64,000 nucleotides of DNA from Glebionis coronaria (lineage: Eukaryota > Streptophyta > Magnoliopsida > Asterales > Asteraceae). Made by a program: the position numbers and the translations under genes. The notes under the pieces are model-generated. The model was given only the letters and a program-made list of their open reading frames with translations. It was not told the DNA's origin and made no database searches. The DNA is taken from positions 30,391,255-30,455,254 of the forward strand of contig CM046877.1 in NCBI GenBank assembly GCA_025667525.1, read 5' to 3'. The number at the start of each line of letters is the position of its first letter. Position 1 is the first letter of the stretch. Shown in pieces: positions 11,162 through 21,661 of this stretch.

Positions 11162-11718
11162 TTAATAGAATAGGACTTGTGCTTGTTGATATATCCTGGT
11201 GAATATTGTCTTTACTTGATAGAATATTGTCTTTTTTCTTCGTTCTCTTTCTTCTTCTTCTACTGTTTGTTTCAAAACTTTTTGATCTATGTATAGTTGA
11301 TACACCTCTTTATCAGTAAGTTCGTTTGGAATTGGAAATGGTAGATCGGGAGACACATTTCGGCTTCGTTGTTGTTGTGACGAAGAACCGATAGGATTTT
11401 GGGATGAATAACCCAACTTATTCAGCCATTCAGTATTTTTTTCAATTCTAGCCTCAAGTTTTATCGACTTTATAAACAAAGATCTTTGAATGCTAAAATC
11501 GACATTAAATTGAGTATACGTGTCGATTAAATGACGTTTCTGTGCGGAAAGATCAGTGCATTCGGCACATGCTATGCGCAATTTCGAATTTCTTCGGACG
11601 CGGCTTCGAAATCTTCATCTAACCATGTAAGCTTATCGTAACGACGTTGTTGTTGACTTATTTGCTTATGGATCATAGCATTAATCTCATCATCGTTGTG
11701 TCGGAAAGAGCGTGCCAT
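11162..11718 (-). pseudogene. Unrecognised coiled-coil coding remnant
   Basis: Two minus-strand frames join into one protein-like stretch. The first starts at an ATG at 11718 with MARSFRHNDDEINAMIHKQI, then SQQQRRYDKLTWLDEDFEAA, and stops near 11579. The second (11581-11162) continues with RIACAECTDLSAQKRHLIDT and later heptad-like charged sequence (VLKQTVEEEERERRKK). A one-base shift near 11580 separates them. Upstream (11740-11780) lies a plausible promoter with TATTTATAAAT. The composition is Q/E/R-rich and helical. I do not recognise a family; small helical proteins with this kind of N-terminus are often carried by plant transposons, but that is only a suggestion. Confidence 0.4.
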
Positions 11719-13024
11719 TTTTTATTTATGAAAGTGTGTGTGAAAGTATTGAAAGTTGTTTGTCAAAATGTGGTATTTATAAATTTTTTGTCAAAAAAGT
11801 AGTTGTTGGATACAAATTTTTTTTAAAAAAAATCAAAAATTTTAGCCGTTGTGAATATAGCCGTTAGCCTTTGTAAATATAGCCGTTGGAAGATTTGAAA
11901 ATTAAAAAAAAATATATTAAAAAAAATTCAATTTTTTTTTGGCTCCAAAATTTAAAAGTTTTAGGGTTAATTTGGTTAGGTTAAATTGAGAAGGGGGTGT
12001 TTGTAAAATTTCAAAAGGGGGATAAATGATTTTTTTTTATAAACGGTTTCCACGCCCGTGGGTGGGGGGACGCCGTCTTCGACGCTATTGAGGAAGGTGT
12101 GGTCACGCGGGTTAACGCCGGGCAAAAACCCCACACGGCGTGACCATTCCTTTACCTCTAAGATGTGTTTTTTTGTGTGAATGTGGAAATGAAAAAGTTG
12201 ACGTGGCATGGTGTTTTTGGTGTGATGGTGTGACCACTCCTTTTACTCCTAGGAAAATGGTTCAAGACCGATCGTTCTTGCATCGTTCGCAAGTATAAAA
12301 AGATGTGTTGTGGCATTGAAGTGTTCTTCATATTCCGGTAATACATCATTACTTCTTAATCCTACGATTAATATAGTGATATAACTTCTATTAAATCTCC
12401 AGGTTCATCGGTAGTAACAAAACAATAACAAAACTTGAGTTTACAGGCAAGTTTATACTATTGATCGAGCAAGTGTTTTGAAAACTTGGTCGAGTCTTTT
12501 GTCCCGCATGGGTTGAAGAAGCGAAAGCTCCCCTGTTTATACACTGCAAGTTAACTAGAATAGTTATGTTGATTATGTTGATATGTATCTTATGACCATT
12601 GGTAGCCAATTTCTTATGGTAATTAAATATCCACAAAGGAGATGATCTACGTACAGAGACGTGCCCATGATTTTTTTAATGATTTTGACTATTAAATATC
12701 TTTGTAAGTCTGGAGGTTTTTTTTTATCTTTCATAGAACCAGAACGAGCCTCTCTACCTTAGTTATGATATGACTGTTTACGCTTCAATCTCCCCATACA
12801 CTGTCCTAAACGGTAAAAGGACTCATAACTTGTGGAAGACGGTATTGGGTGTTACTTTACTTTTCTTTCTATTTTTAGTATTAAAAGTTGTCTCACAAAA
12901 CAATTATTAAGTAAAATTAGGGGGTTTGCTTGAAATACCCATATTTTATCAAAAATTTACTTTATCTGACTTAAAATCGAGTGTGTCTCGTCTCACATCC
13001 GGTTTGTATATGAGTTCTTCTATG
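11719..13024. other. Intergenic with GC-rich patch and a USE/TATA repeat
   Basis: 11830-11900 has three loose repeats of AGCCGTT. A GC-rich patch lies at 12046-12160. At 12483-12560 is a diverged copy of the dispersed repeat with an snRNA-like promoter: GTCCCGCATGG followed after 24 nt by TTTATACACTG. The longer context (AAAACTTGGTCGAGTC just before it) recurs at 22930-23010. No gene is supported. Confidence 0.4.
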
Positions 13025-13032
13025 ATTACGCT
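13025..13032. repeat. Left 8-bp target duplication of hAT-type element
   Basis: ATTACGCT here is repeated exactly at 18703-18710, directly outside the matching terminal inverted repeats. An 8-bp duplication is the signature of hAT transposition. Confidence 0.9.
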
Positions 13033-13440
13033 TAGAGGTGGCAAAACGGGCGGGCACGGGCGGCGGGCTAAGCGGGCGACGGGCTAAACGTGCGTCGGGC
13101 TAAACGGGCGCGGGCTAAACGGGCACGGGCAAAATGGGCGGGCTAAATAGGCGCAAGCTAAAATGAGAAAAAAAACATATAAGAACGTATTAATTAAAAA
13201 ATAAAAATACTTGTTTAAAAGCCGGGGATAAAAACTAAATATAAAATATCCGCCGAATAGCCTAAGTAGTGTTTTACATGTGCGCCCATTAAGCCCATAA
13301 GTTTCTTACATGTGCGCCCATTAAGCCCATAAGTTTCTTACATATGCGCCCGTTTAGCCCATTAATAATAAAGAATGGACAAAGAGTGGCCCATCCTCGT
13401 TTGAAAATGGGCAAAAAGTGCCCATATTTATCAAAAGATA

Positions 13441-13605
13441 GCTGATTTGGACACTCCTCAAATTGATTGGCACACTCAAATTTAGTGTGTCCTGACAGAT
13501 ATACCGTTACAAATGTAAACATGATTAGAAGTGATCTAAGGGCATATGTGTCAAAACACACTAAATTTGAGTGTGTCAATCAATTTGAAGAGTGTGCAAA
13601 TCACC
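13441..13605. mobile_element. Small inverted-repeat MITE inside the hAT left arm
   Basis: The ends GCTGATTTGGACACTCCTCA and (inverse of the right end) GGTGATTTGCACACTCTTCA match closely. The repeat continues inward through CAAATTGATTG and the CACTCAAATTTAGTGTGTC region, so the 165 bp fold on themselves. It has no coding capacity. It directly abuts the copia LTR, so its target duplication on that side cannot be checked. Confidence 0.7.
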
Positions 13606-13608
13606 TCC

Positions 13609-14030
13609 TGTAAAAAACTTATAAACCAACTCAGAATCAACAACACAAACTTATGAGTGAACCCAGCCAACCTCCCCTTGGCTCACTTTTAGAGTATATA
13701 TCAATGATACGGCTAGAAAGCCACAATCTTTACAATACAGAAAGAAAACTGAAGAAACTTTGATCAACACGATCAAGAACACAATGTAACAACTCTCACA
13801 CTTTTCACACACACAAGATAATAACCAAAACTGAATGAATGAATAGAAAACGAGTTAGGTAGGTGGTATATATACATCAACTTGCACAGCTGTCCTCAAG
13901 TTCCATTATTTAACACATTCAGCCCTTCAGGAATATAACACCTTTCATTCCAATGTAAATGCTCCCCCTCCATCTTTAGCTAATTTCCTTTAAAGCCCTT
14001 CATGTTTTAGCAGCTTACTTCTTAATACTC
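13609..14030 (-). repeat. Copia 3' LTR (only LTR present)
   Basis: Read on the minus strand, the copia frame ends at 14043 and is followed by a polypurine tract AAGGGGGAG (near 14030-14038), then about 420 bp ending in TTTTTTACA at 13609, a proper LTR 3' end. The segment has a TATA-like TATATATA near 13870. The exact 5' edge is uncertain because no second LTR exists in the window for comparison and the expected TG start is not clear. Confidence 0.6.
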
Positions 14031-14042
14031 CCCCTTAAGCTG

Positions 14043-17000
14043 TTAACCTGCAAAAGCATTAAACAACCCAAGCATACTACAAAACTTCTTATGATCTGTT
14101 ATAAGCAACCCTTTAGTAAAAATATCTGCAGTATTATGTTCAGATTTAACTTTTATAGGTTTTATATATCCTGCAGATATTTTCTCTCTTAAGAAATATA
14201 GATCAATTTCAAAATGCTTGCTCCTTTCATGAAGTACAGGATTCAAAGAGATTTGAATAGCAGAACTGTTGTCACAGTTCATATCAACAGGTAAAACAAC
14301 ATTCACTTTCATATCATTAAGCACTTTATGAATCCACATAACTTCACAGCAAACATTACACATAGCCCTATACTCAGCTTCTGTGGAGGATCTTGAAACA
14401 ACACTTTGTTTCTTACTCTTCCAAGAAACTAAATTGTTTCCCAGAAAAACACAATAACCAGTCAAAGACCTTCTGGTTATCTTACATTTTGCCCAATCTG
14501 AGTCCACAAACACATTCAGTTTACTACAATCACCTTTCTTGAAAGTGATACCTAATCCAGGTTCACCTTTCAAGTATCTAAGCACTCTGAATGCAAGTCT
14601 TAGATGAGAAGTCATAGGACTATGCATGACTTGACTAAGACAATGTACTGCATAAGCAATATCAGGTCTAGTCATAGTCAAATATATCAGTTTTCCAACA
14701 AGTTTTTGATATGAAGTAATCTCAGTTAGTTTTTTATCCTCACCAAATTTCTTGTTAAGCTTTTTACTATCTGGATTAACTTCAATAGGAGCACCACATG
14801 GTTTACATCCTAACATACCAAATTCTGACAACAACTCTGTGCAATATTTCCTTTGTGTTAGACAAATACCATTATCAATGTCTATAACCTCAATGCCTAA
14901 GAAATATTTAAGTTTTCCAAGATCTTTAATAAGAAACTTGGTACTCAAAAACTGTTTAAATTTATTAACTTCATCAAGGTTATTTCCAGTGATAACAATG
15001 TCATCCACATACACAAGCAAAACTAAGAAAACATTGTTACTATTCTTAATGAACAAAGAGAAATCATTAGGACTTTGTATAAAACCATTTTCAGTAAGAA
15101 CAGAAACAAGTTTCTCATTCCATTTTCTAGGAGCTTGTTTTAATCCATACAAAGACTTAACCAACTTACAAACTTTGTTACCATTCTCATCACCATAACC
15201 TTCAGGAATTTTCATATACACTTCTTCATCCAGTTCACCATATAAGAAAGCATTATTAACATCCAATTGAAATAATGGCCAGTTATTGCTAACAGCAAGA
15301 CTTAAAACACATCTAACTGTAACAATTTTAACCACTGGTGAAAAAGTTTCATCATAGTCTATTCCTTCTCTTTGATTAAAGCCTTTAGCAACTAATCTTG
15401 CTTTAAATCTCTCAACATCACCACTAGATTTATATTTAACCTTCCATATCCATTTACATGGAATAGCCTTTCTACCCTCAGGTAGATCAGTAATAATCCA
15501 TGTATTATTCCTGTTTAAGGCTTCCATTTCCAGATTCATGGCCTCAATCCATCTGCTATCTTTGATAGCTTCTGAATATTGAGTAGGCTCATGAATTTTA
15601 TTCAGATTAGTGGTGAACACAAAATTATCAATGCTTAAATTGGCATAACTAACAACTTTATTAATACTATATTTAACATTCTTATTAAGCACAAAATCCT
15701 TATACTTAGAAGGAAAAGTAGTTTTTCTACTTGTTCTCCTAACAGTGTTCTCTGCTGCTGGTTCTGGTGACCAATTAAACATATTTCCAAAAGACTCAAT
15801 GCCTTCATCCTCAGAGGAATTATCATCATCATTACTAATGTTTGGTATACCCTCAGAAACCTCTTCTGTTGCATACTCAACACTAGTGTCCTTCCTACTA
15901 GAATCAGTATTAGTATTAGATGATCTATCTACCTCAGAAATATTATCTGTATCAGTAGTATGAACACCTTCTTTGCTATTACCAGATTCTACAGTGCTGT
16001 CACTAGGTTTATCATTAGTTTCAGGTACAAGCCTATGCTTACTACCTATACTATCTCCATTATCATCATCAGATTCACTAGGCACTTGACTGTTTATGTT
16101 AAAAAAATTTAAATCATTAACACCATTTTCAGAAAACACAAACTCTTTACTTATAACATCATTTTTGAAAGGAAAAACTGTTTCATAAAATTTTACATCT
16201 CTTGAAAACAAAAACTTTTTACTTTCTAAACTAAACAGTTTATATGCTTTCTTATCAAAAGCATACCCAACAAAAACACATTTTTCAGACCTAGACTCAA
16301 ATTTATCAGAAACATTTAACACATTTGAAAAACACAAACAGCCAAAAACTTTTAAATGGAGAATACTTGGTTTAGACTCATAAACCATTTCATAAGGACT
16401 TTTACCAGATAAAACAGCAGTAGGTAACCTGTTAATTAGATAAGTAGCAGTTAGAACACATTCAGACCACATGTTTAATGGAATGCCCCCCTGAAACATG
16501 AGGGCTCTAGATGTATTGAGTAAATGTCTATGTTTTCTTTCCACAACACCATTTTGTTGTGGAGTATAAGCACAAGTGGTTTGATGAACAATACCATTAA
16601 GTTTAACAAATTCAGAAAACCTGTTATTAACAAACTCAGTTCCATTATCACTTCTGAAAATCTTAATATTTTTATTAAACTGATTATCAATAAGCTTGAC
16701 AAAACTTTCAACACATGAAAACACTTCAGTTTTACTTTTTAATAAAAAAACCCATACAGACCTAGTATAGTCATCAACCACAGTTAAAAAGAACCTAAAT
16801 CCTTCTCTACTAGCAACTCTATATGGTCCCCAAACATCAAGATGAACAATATCACCAAGTTGTTTGGTTTTATGATCACTCAAAGAAAAAGACTCTCTAG
16901 TTTGTTTAGCCTTATGACAAACATCACAAGGTTCCAAACCTTTAAGTTTAATCTCTGAATTATCTTTTCTTAGAACATCTAACACTTGATCTGCTGGATG

Positions 17001-18641
17001 CCCTAATCTATTATGCCAAATAGAACTAGCCATATTACAATTTCTAACACTTTTATTAAACACAGGCCTACCTTCATCAAGAAAATATAAACCATCTTTT
17101 TCACTACCAGTCCCCATTAGGACATTGTGAGCTAAATCCTGAATCACACAACAATTTTCATTAAAACTCACATTAACTTTATTATCTTTAGACAGTTTCT
17201 GAACAGACAAAAGACTCACTTTATATCCAGGAACAACCAGCACATCTTTAATCACCAAATTATTAATTTTAAAACATCCAATTTTTTTCACATATTCTAA
17301 AGTCCCATTAGGATGAGCAACACTTATGTGCAAAGAAGACACATCAATAACATCAAATAACAATTTTTCAGAAAATGTTATATGCTGACTAGCTCCTGAA
17401 TCAATAATCCATCCAACATAAGTACAATAAGTACTAATGTTGGAATTGTAGTTGAAAAATCTACAAGCTAAAAAACTAATAACACAATTATTCACTCTAA
17501 AGGTACCTGCAATGGTTGCAGACCCCATTGAGTTATCTCCATTGAGCAATTTTATGAGTCTTTGGTATTGATCAGGAGTAAGATTATGAGATATATTCTT
17601 ACCCTGATTACAACTGCTATCATTAACACTAACATTATGAACATTGTTTTGAGCTGTATTATTATTATTTCTTTTAAAGTTAGGAGGATACCCAATTAGC
17701 TCAAAACACCTGTCAAATGTATGACCCTTCATGTTACAATGAGTACACAAAAGATTACCATTTCTATACCCATTAGACCCAGTCCTATTACCACTCCAAT
17801 TATTATTATTTCTGTTAGAATTCCCAGTATTAGAATTTCCATTATTATTATTTCTGTTTGAATTCCAATTATTGGAATTCCCACCAGACTTAACAACAAA
17901 AGCAGAAGGACTAGTCTTATTATTTTTAGACCCATTTCTATGTGATTCATCCCTGGACAAAGTAGCAAAAGCAGTTCTCAAATCTGGTATAGGATCAGAA
18001 GTGAGAATCTGGCTTCTCACAACATTATAACAATCATCAAGCCCCATCAAGAACTGCATCAGTCTGAGAAGCTGATCATGTTCTTTAAGGGCTTCAGACC
18101 CATCACAAGTACAATCAGGTAACTCAACAAGAGCATCAAATTGTCTCCACAAAGAATTACATTCATGATAATATTCAGACAAAGACATACCAGATTGAGT
18201 TAAAGTATATATCTTATGATGAAGATTATATATGACAGAACCATCTTGTTTATTATAAGTTTCTTCCAATTCATCCCAAACATTTTGAGCATATTTAGAA
18301 AATACTTGTCCTTTATATAAATCAGGTGAGACACAACCAAGTAACCAAGAAAGCACAACAGCATTACACCTATCCCACTGATCTCTAGCATGACCATCAT
18401 TAGTATCTTGCACACAATTACCATTAATGAATCCAAGTTTGTTTCTAGTTTGCAAAGCAAGTTTAACAGCAGCAGACCAAACTTTATAATTTTCAGTACC
18501 CTCAAGTTTAAAAGTAATCAGTTGAGAACCAATATCTTGAGGGTGTAAGTAAAGTGGATCATAAACATCAAATTTAACCACTTCAGCTCCCCCTTTAGGT
18601 GGACCATCACCCTTAGGAGAACTAGGACCAGACCCAGTCAT
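14043..18641 (-). CDS. Ty1/copia Gag-Pol polyprotein, intact
   Basis: One uninterrupted frame. The open frame reaches a TTG at 18665, but the first ATG is 18641 (MTGSGPSSPKG), giving 1532 aa. Numbering from the TTG, domains in order are: gag (about 40-240); zinc knuckle C307-C310-H315-C320; aspartic protease DSGA at 422-425; integrase with zinc ligands H551, H556, C580, C583 and catalytic D610, D673, E709 (35 residues between the last two); reverse transcriptase from about 1040 with YVDD at 1219-1222; and RNase H to the end (DSDWA, SRSSTEAEY). The order integrase before reverse transcriptase defines Ty1/copia. Function: capsid, protein processing, integration and reverse transcription. No stop or frameshift suggests a young insertion, yet the 5' LTR is missing, so it should not be mobile on its own. 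Confidence 0.95.
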   Translation of the reverse strand: MTGSGPSSPKGDGPPKGGAEVVKFDVYDPLYLHPQDIGSQLITFKLEGTENYKVWSAAVKLALQTRNKLGFINGNCVQDTNDGHARDQWDRCNAVVLSWLLGCVSPDLYKGQVFSKYAQNVWDELEETYNKQDGSVIYNLHHKIYTLTQSGMSLSEYYHECNSLWRQFDALVELPDCTCDGSEALKEHDQLLRLMQFLMGLDDCYNVVRSQILTSDPIPDLRTAFATLSRDESHRNGSKNNKTSPSAFVVKSGGNSNNWNSNRNNNNGNSNTGNSNRNNNNWSGNRTGSNGYRNGNLLCTHCNMKGHTFDRCFELIGYPPNFKRNNNNTAQNNVHNVSVNDSSCNQGKNISHNLTPDQYQRLIKLLNGDNSMGSATIAGTFRVNNCVISFLACRFFNYNSNISTYCTYVGWIIDSGASQHITFSEKLLFDVIDVSSLHISVAHPNGTLEYVKKIGCFKINNLVIKDVLVVPGYKVSLLSVQKLSKDNKVNVSFNENCCVIQDLAHNVLMGTGSEKDGLYFLDEGRPVFNKSVRNCNMASSIWHNRLGHPADQVLDVLRKDNSEIKLKGLEPCDVCHKAKQTRESFSLSDHKTKQLGDIVHLDVWGPYRVASREGFRFFLTVVDDYTRSVWVFLLKSKTEVFSCVESFVKLIDNQFNKNIKIFRSDNGTEFVNNRFSEFVKLNGIVHQTTCAYTPQQNGVVERKHRHLLNTSRALMFQGGIPLNMWSECVLTATYLINRLPTAVLSGKSPYEMVYESKPSILHLKVFGCLCFSNVLNVSDKFESRSEKCVFVGYAFDKKAYKLFSLESKKFLFSRDVKFYETVFPFKNDVISKEFVFSENGVNDLNFFNINSQVPSESDDDNGDSIGSKHRLVPETNDKPSDSTVESGNSKEGVHTTDTDNISEVDRSSNTNTDSSRKDTSVEYATEEVSEGIPNISNDDDNSSEDEGIESFGNMFNWSPEPAAENTVRRTSRKTTFPSKYKDFVLNKNVKYSINKVVSYANLSIDNFVFTTNLNKIHEPTQYSEAIKDSRWIEAMNLEMEALNRNNTWIITDLPEGRKAIPCKWIWKVKYKSSGDVERFKARLVAKGFNQREGIDYDETFSPVVKIVTVRCVLSLAVSNNWPLFQLDVNNAFLYGELDEEVYMKIPEGYGDENGNKVCKLVKSLYGLKQAPRKWNEKLVSVLTENGFIQSPNDFSLFIKNSNNVFLVLLVYVDDIVITGNNLDEVNKFKQFLSTKFLIKDLGKLKYFLGIEVIDIDNGICLTQRKYCTELLSEFGMLGCKPCGAPIEVNPDSKKLNKKFGEDKKLTEITSYQKLVGKLIYLTMTRPDIAYAVHCLSQVMHSPMTSHLRLAFRVLRYLKGEPGLGITFKKGDCSKLNVFVDSDWAKCKITRRSLTGYCVFLGNNLVSWKSKKQSVVSRSSTEAEYRAMCNVCCEVMWIHKVLNDMKVNVVLPVDMNCDNSSAIQISLNPVLHERSKHFEIDLYFLREKISAGYIKPIKVKSEHNTADIFTKGLLITDHKKFCSMLGLFNAFAG

Positions 18642-18702
18642 AGAGGATGACAAAAAATAAACCAAACAATGTTATCAAAATGGGCAAGATTTGCCACCTC
18701 TA

Positions 18703-18710
18703 ATTACGCT
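18703..18710. repeat. Right 8-bp target duplication of hAT-type element
   Basis: ATTACGCT, identical to 13025-13032. Removing one copy and everything between joins TCTATG with ATTACGCTGATTATTTTG, the inferred empty site. Confidence 0.9.
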
Positions 18711-20152
18711 GATTATTTTGTACGTACCTATTTTTTTTATCTGAGATTTGATAAAATAATTGTTTGGGTTTAAATTAATCTAATACCAGCAACATCAACT
18801 CAAACTTCCACCGCACAAAAAGAAACTTTTGTCCCAACATCGTTCAAAGAAAGAAACTTTTGTTTGTTTATATATTGTGGTGGAACTCATTCATACAAGT
18901 TGATACGAGTATTATGTAATCTTGGTATACTCGATCATTCTTCATATATGAAGAGAATGATTGTTACTGTTATGATTAATTAATACGCGTTGATACCTTT
19001 TTCAAGTATTTCTTGGTAATTTTTTATTAACTCATACCTATGTCGTAGATTTATGTGACTTCGATATTTTTGCATGTACGCTTACAAAACAACCAAAACT
19101 AGAATAAAAAACAATCAAAAAAAATCTTTTCAAGTTGAAGGCAACTTGATTGGTAACAAATATAAATGCATGTGGGCCTCCTGCATTTCATTAGAAGAAA
19201 TTTTTTTAAACATTTATATAAATTCTCATTGGCCAACATGATCAATAAAGTTATTTTCAACTTGAGAAGATTTTGATCCAAAACACTCTATGACCACTAA
19301 AGAGCTTTCGCTTAGTTGGTACTAATCTTTGAAAATTTTATGAAATTACTAATGTGATTTTGTGGATAAATGGTAAAGGATGGTTCAAGTATCCGCTATT
19401 ACCTATTTCATTCTTTGATTCATTCTAGGGTTAGTTGGCATCATGTCTGGACAGAAAATCAAAATAGTCCAAAACCTCAGATTAAAATAGTCCGATCTGA
19501 TCCGATCTTATTAGATATAATCTAGGGCTTTTAGTAAGAACGTATCGGACCGGACTTCACCGTCGGACCGAAGACCAAAATGGTTCGAAACTTTAGACCA
19601 AAAAGTGACCTTGTGCGGTCTAATCTTATTCGGCATAATCTAGGGACTGGACCGGACCGAGATGGTTCGAAACTCCAAAACGAAATTTTTTGGTCTAAAA
19701 TTTAATAATATTATTAATTTATAAAAATATTAGTTTCATAAACTTTTTCCACTATGTATAACCTCTTCAAGTTTATAAATTTTTCATATTTATACAAGCA
19801 TTAAATTTTAAAGAGGTCTAAGATTTTGGACCTATACATCATAAACCTACTTATAAACCTATCACCACTATGGTTTACAAACTCTTAGACCTCTTCATCA
19901 TTTTATAAACTTTTTTTAAACTACCATAGTGGATGCCCTAAGATTTGATAAGATAACTGTTTGGGTTAAATTGATCTAATAGTAGCCTACCAGAGGATAT
20001 ATATTTGACATGAAGATGATGAACAGATGGTGATTATTTTTTTGAAAAAATTAATTATTTATAAAATAATCTTTGTTTAGTATATCAACGTATAAAAACA
20101 TATGTTTATAATTTTTTAAAATTAAAAGTTGATTCATATAACTTTTAAGGAA
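18711..20152. other. Repeat-derived DNA: USE/TATA repeat and MITE relics
   Basis: At 18834-18960 lies a copy of the dispersed repeat: TCCCAACATCG, 24 nt, TTTATATATTG, then GTGGTGGAACTCATTCATAC. At 19480-19690 there is GGACCGGAC-rich sequence like the interior of the hAT MITE at 31383. At 19730-19935 an AT-rich stretch ends in CTACCATAGTGGATGCCCTA, which resembles the end of a Harbinger-like MITE. No gene is seen. Confidence 0.45.
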
Positions 20153-20762
20153 AAAGTTCAACATAAATCCTTAATTTAGAATACACTCAATCAACCAATC
20201 AAAATCACCCATTTTTATCATATAACAAAAAAAAACTCATTTTTTAAAAATTAAATATCTCACAAACCGTTCATCGTTACGTAAAACAAAACATATCATC
20301 GCGACGAGAATTAAATCATCTATCTATCGAGGGGCACACGTATATACTTTCGACGAACTTTTTTTCGATTTTTTTTCTTAAGTCACGTCTGAGAGAATCA
20401 TATATGATTCGTCACGAAACATATATGATTTTCAGAAAGTCATATATGATTCATATCACATAATCATATATGATTTTCTGAAAATCATATATGATTCGTG
20501 ATGAATCATATATGATTCTCTCATACGTGACTTAAGAAAAAAAGTCGAAAAAAATTCGTCGAAATTATATACACGTGCCCCTCGATAGAAAAATGATTTA
20601 ATTCTCGTTGCAATAGTGTATTTTTTTCGTTTGACGATTTACCGTTTATGAGATATTTAATTTTTAAAAAAGTGATGGGAAATGGTTTTTTTTTTAAATT
20701 GCTAATTATAATTGGTTGAATAAATCTATGCTAATTTAAGGGTTTACACAGATCTTAACTTT
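20153..20762. mobile_element. Foldback element with 21-bp-phased palindromes
   Basis: The whole 610 bp is an inverted repeat about a centre near 20457. Arms match over more than 200 bp: for example TTAAATATCTCA near 20260 and TGAGATATTTAA near 20650, and GAGGGGCAC near 20330 and GTGCCCCTC near 20575. The centre carries six copies of AATCATATATGATT or a one- to two-base variant, starting at 20396, 20417, 20438, 20462, 20483 and 20504, so spacing is 21, 21, 24, 21, 21. Each copy is itself a palindrome. No coding capacity; target duplication not resolved. The right arm resembles 39890-40010 next to the CACATGTG arrays. Confidence 0.75.
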
Positions 20763-21196
20763 AATTTTCAATAATAAGTTATTTTCATAATTTCTAGAAT
20801 CATCTTCATTTCCAGCATTATCTTCATCTCCAGCACTAGCTACTTTCGCCAAACACCCATAAGCTCAAAAAAATAATTGCTCTACAAATTTTCAAATTTC
20901 GTTCAATACTACTGTCTCACTCTTCGTTACTGGCTAAAAGTAAAATTGAAACTAAAGTGATAGGATAAGACAATGTTTGAAACTCAGTTCGATTTGGTCA
21001 AATCAATCGATTGACTATGTTTTGATCGAATAAACAAATCTTGTTGACGAGAGCTTTGCTTTGACTTTATTATTTTAAGTGATTATTGTATCTTTATTTA
21101 TTCCCTTAATTAGAAAGTTATTCAAAAGTTTAATTAATTACATACGGGTATAGTTGTCATTTTACAAAAAGAAGTAAGAGAGAATGATGTAATTAT

Positions 21197-21653
21197 CAAG
21201 GTTGTTAAGATCCCGATCTTAAGATCTTACGATTTTACGATACTACAAAGAAAAAACGATCCGGATCTTACGTAGGATCTTTGTATGATTAAGATCTTAT
21301 AGGATCCCGATCTTGATCATAGGATCTTAGGATCTACTACGATCCGATCTTACTTTTTCTCGAGGGACAAGCTAAAAAACTACAAATTTATAGGTTCTAT
21401 TTTGTATAATCTAAAAAACAACATGTAAATCTTCTTATATATTTCATAATCATAATTTAGGATCACATTTTTATGAAATATTCGTGTAATTTTATATTTA
21501 TGATGTATATTAATTTATAAATTTGTAAAATATTGCAAAAACTAATAAAAAATTACATTATATTAGGATCTTACGATCCCGATCCTACTTTACGATCTCG
21601 ATCTTGCAAATACGAAAACGATCCTAGGTAAGATCCCGATCTTGAAAACCTTG
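21197..21653. mobile_element. hAT-type MITE, 457 bp
   Basis: The ends CAAGGTTGTTAAGATC and (inverse of the right end) CAAGGTTTTCAAGATC match, flanked by identical 8-bp duplications GTAATTAT (21189-21196 and 21654-21661). The interior is rich in GATCTTAAGATC and GATCCCGATC palindromes. No coding capacity. An 8-bp duplication points to the hAT superfamily. Confidence 0.85.
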
Positions 21654-21661
21654 GTAATTAT

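Larger units (their letters stand above)
13033..18702. mobile_element. Composite: hAT-type ends enclosing a copia element
   Basis: The ends are a perfect 13-bp inverted repeat, TAGAGGTGGCAAA at 13033-13045 and its inverse at 18690-18702, with identical 8-bp target duplications outside. The left subterminal region (13046-13165) is a run of GGGC/GGCTAAACGGGC motifs typical of plant hAT elements. The interior is an inverted-repeat MITE (13441-13605), one copia LTR (about 13609-14030) and the copia coding region. On the right, the copia frame comes within about 60 bp of the hAT end, leaving no room for a 5' LTR or primer site. Either copia inserted in a hAT element and a deletion then removed the 5' LTR and most of the hAT right arm, or the composite moved as one unit. 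No hAT transposase is present. Confidence 0.82.

Noticed and set aside
14752..18505. Several other open frames overlapping the copia gene
   Set aside because: All are out-of-frame shadows of the 1532-aa polyprotein.
18666..18702. Search for a copia 5' LTR and primer site upstream of gag
   Set aside because: Only 37-60 bp remain before the hAT end and no TGGTATCAGAG-like site is present, so no LTR is annotated.
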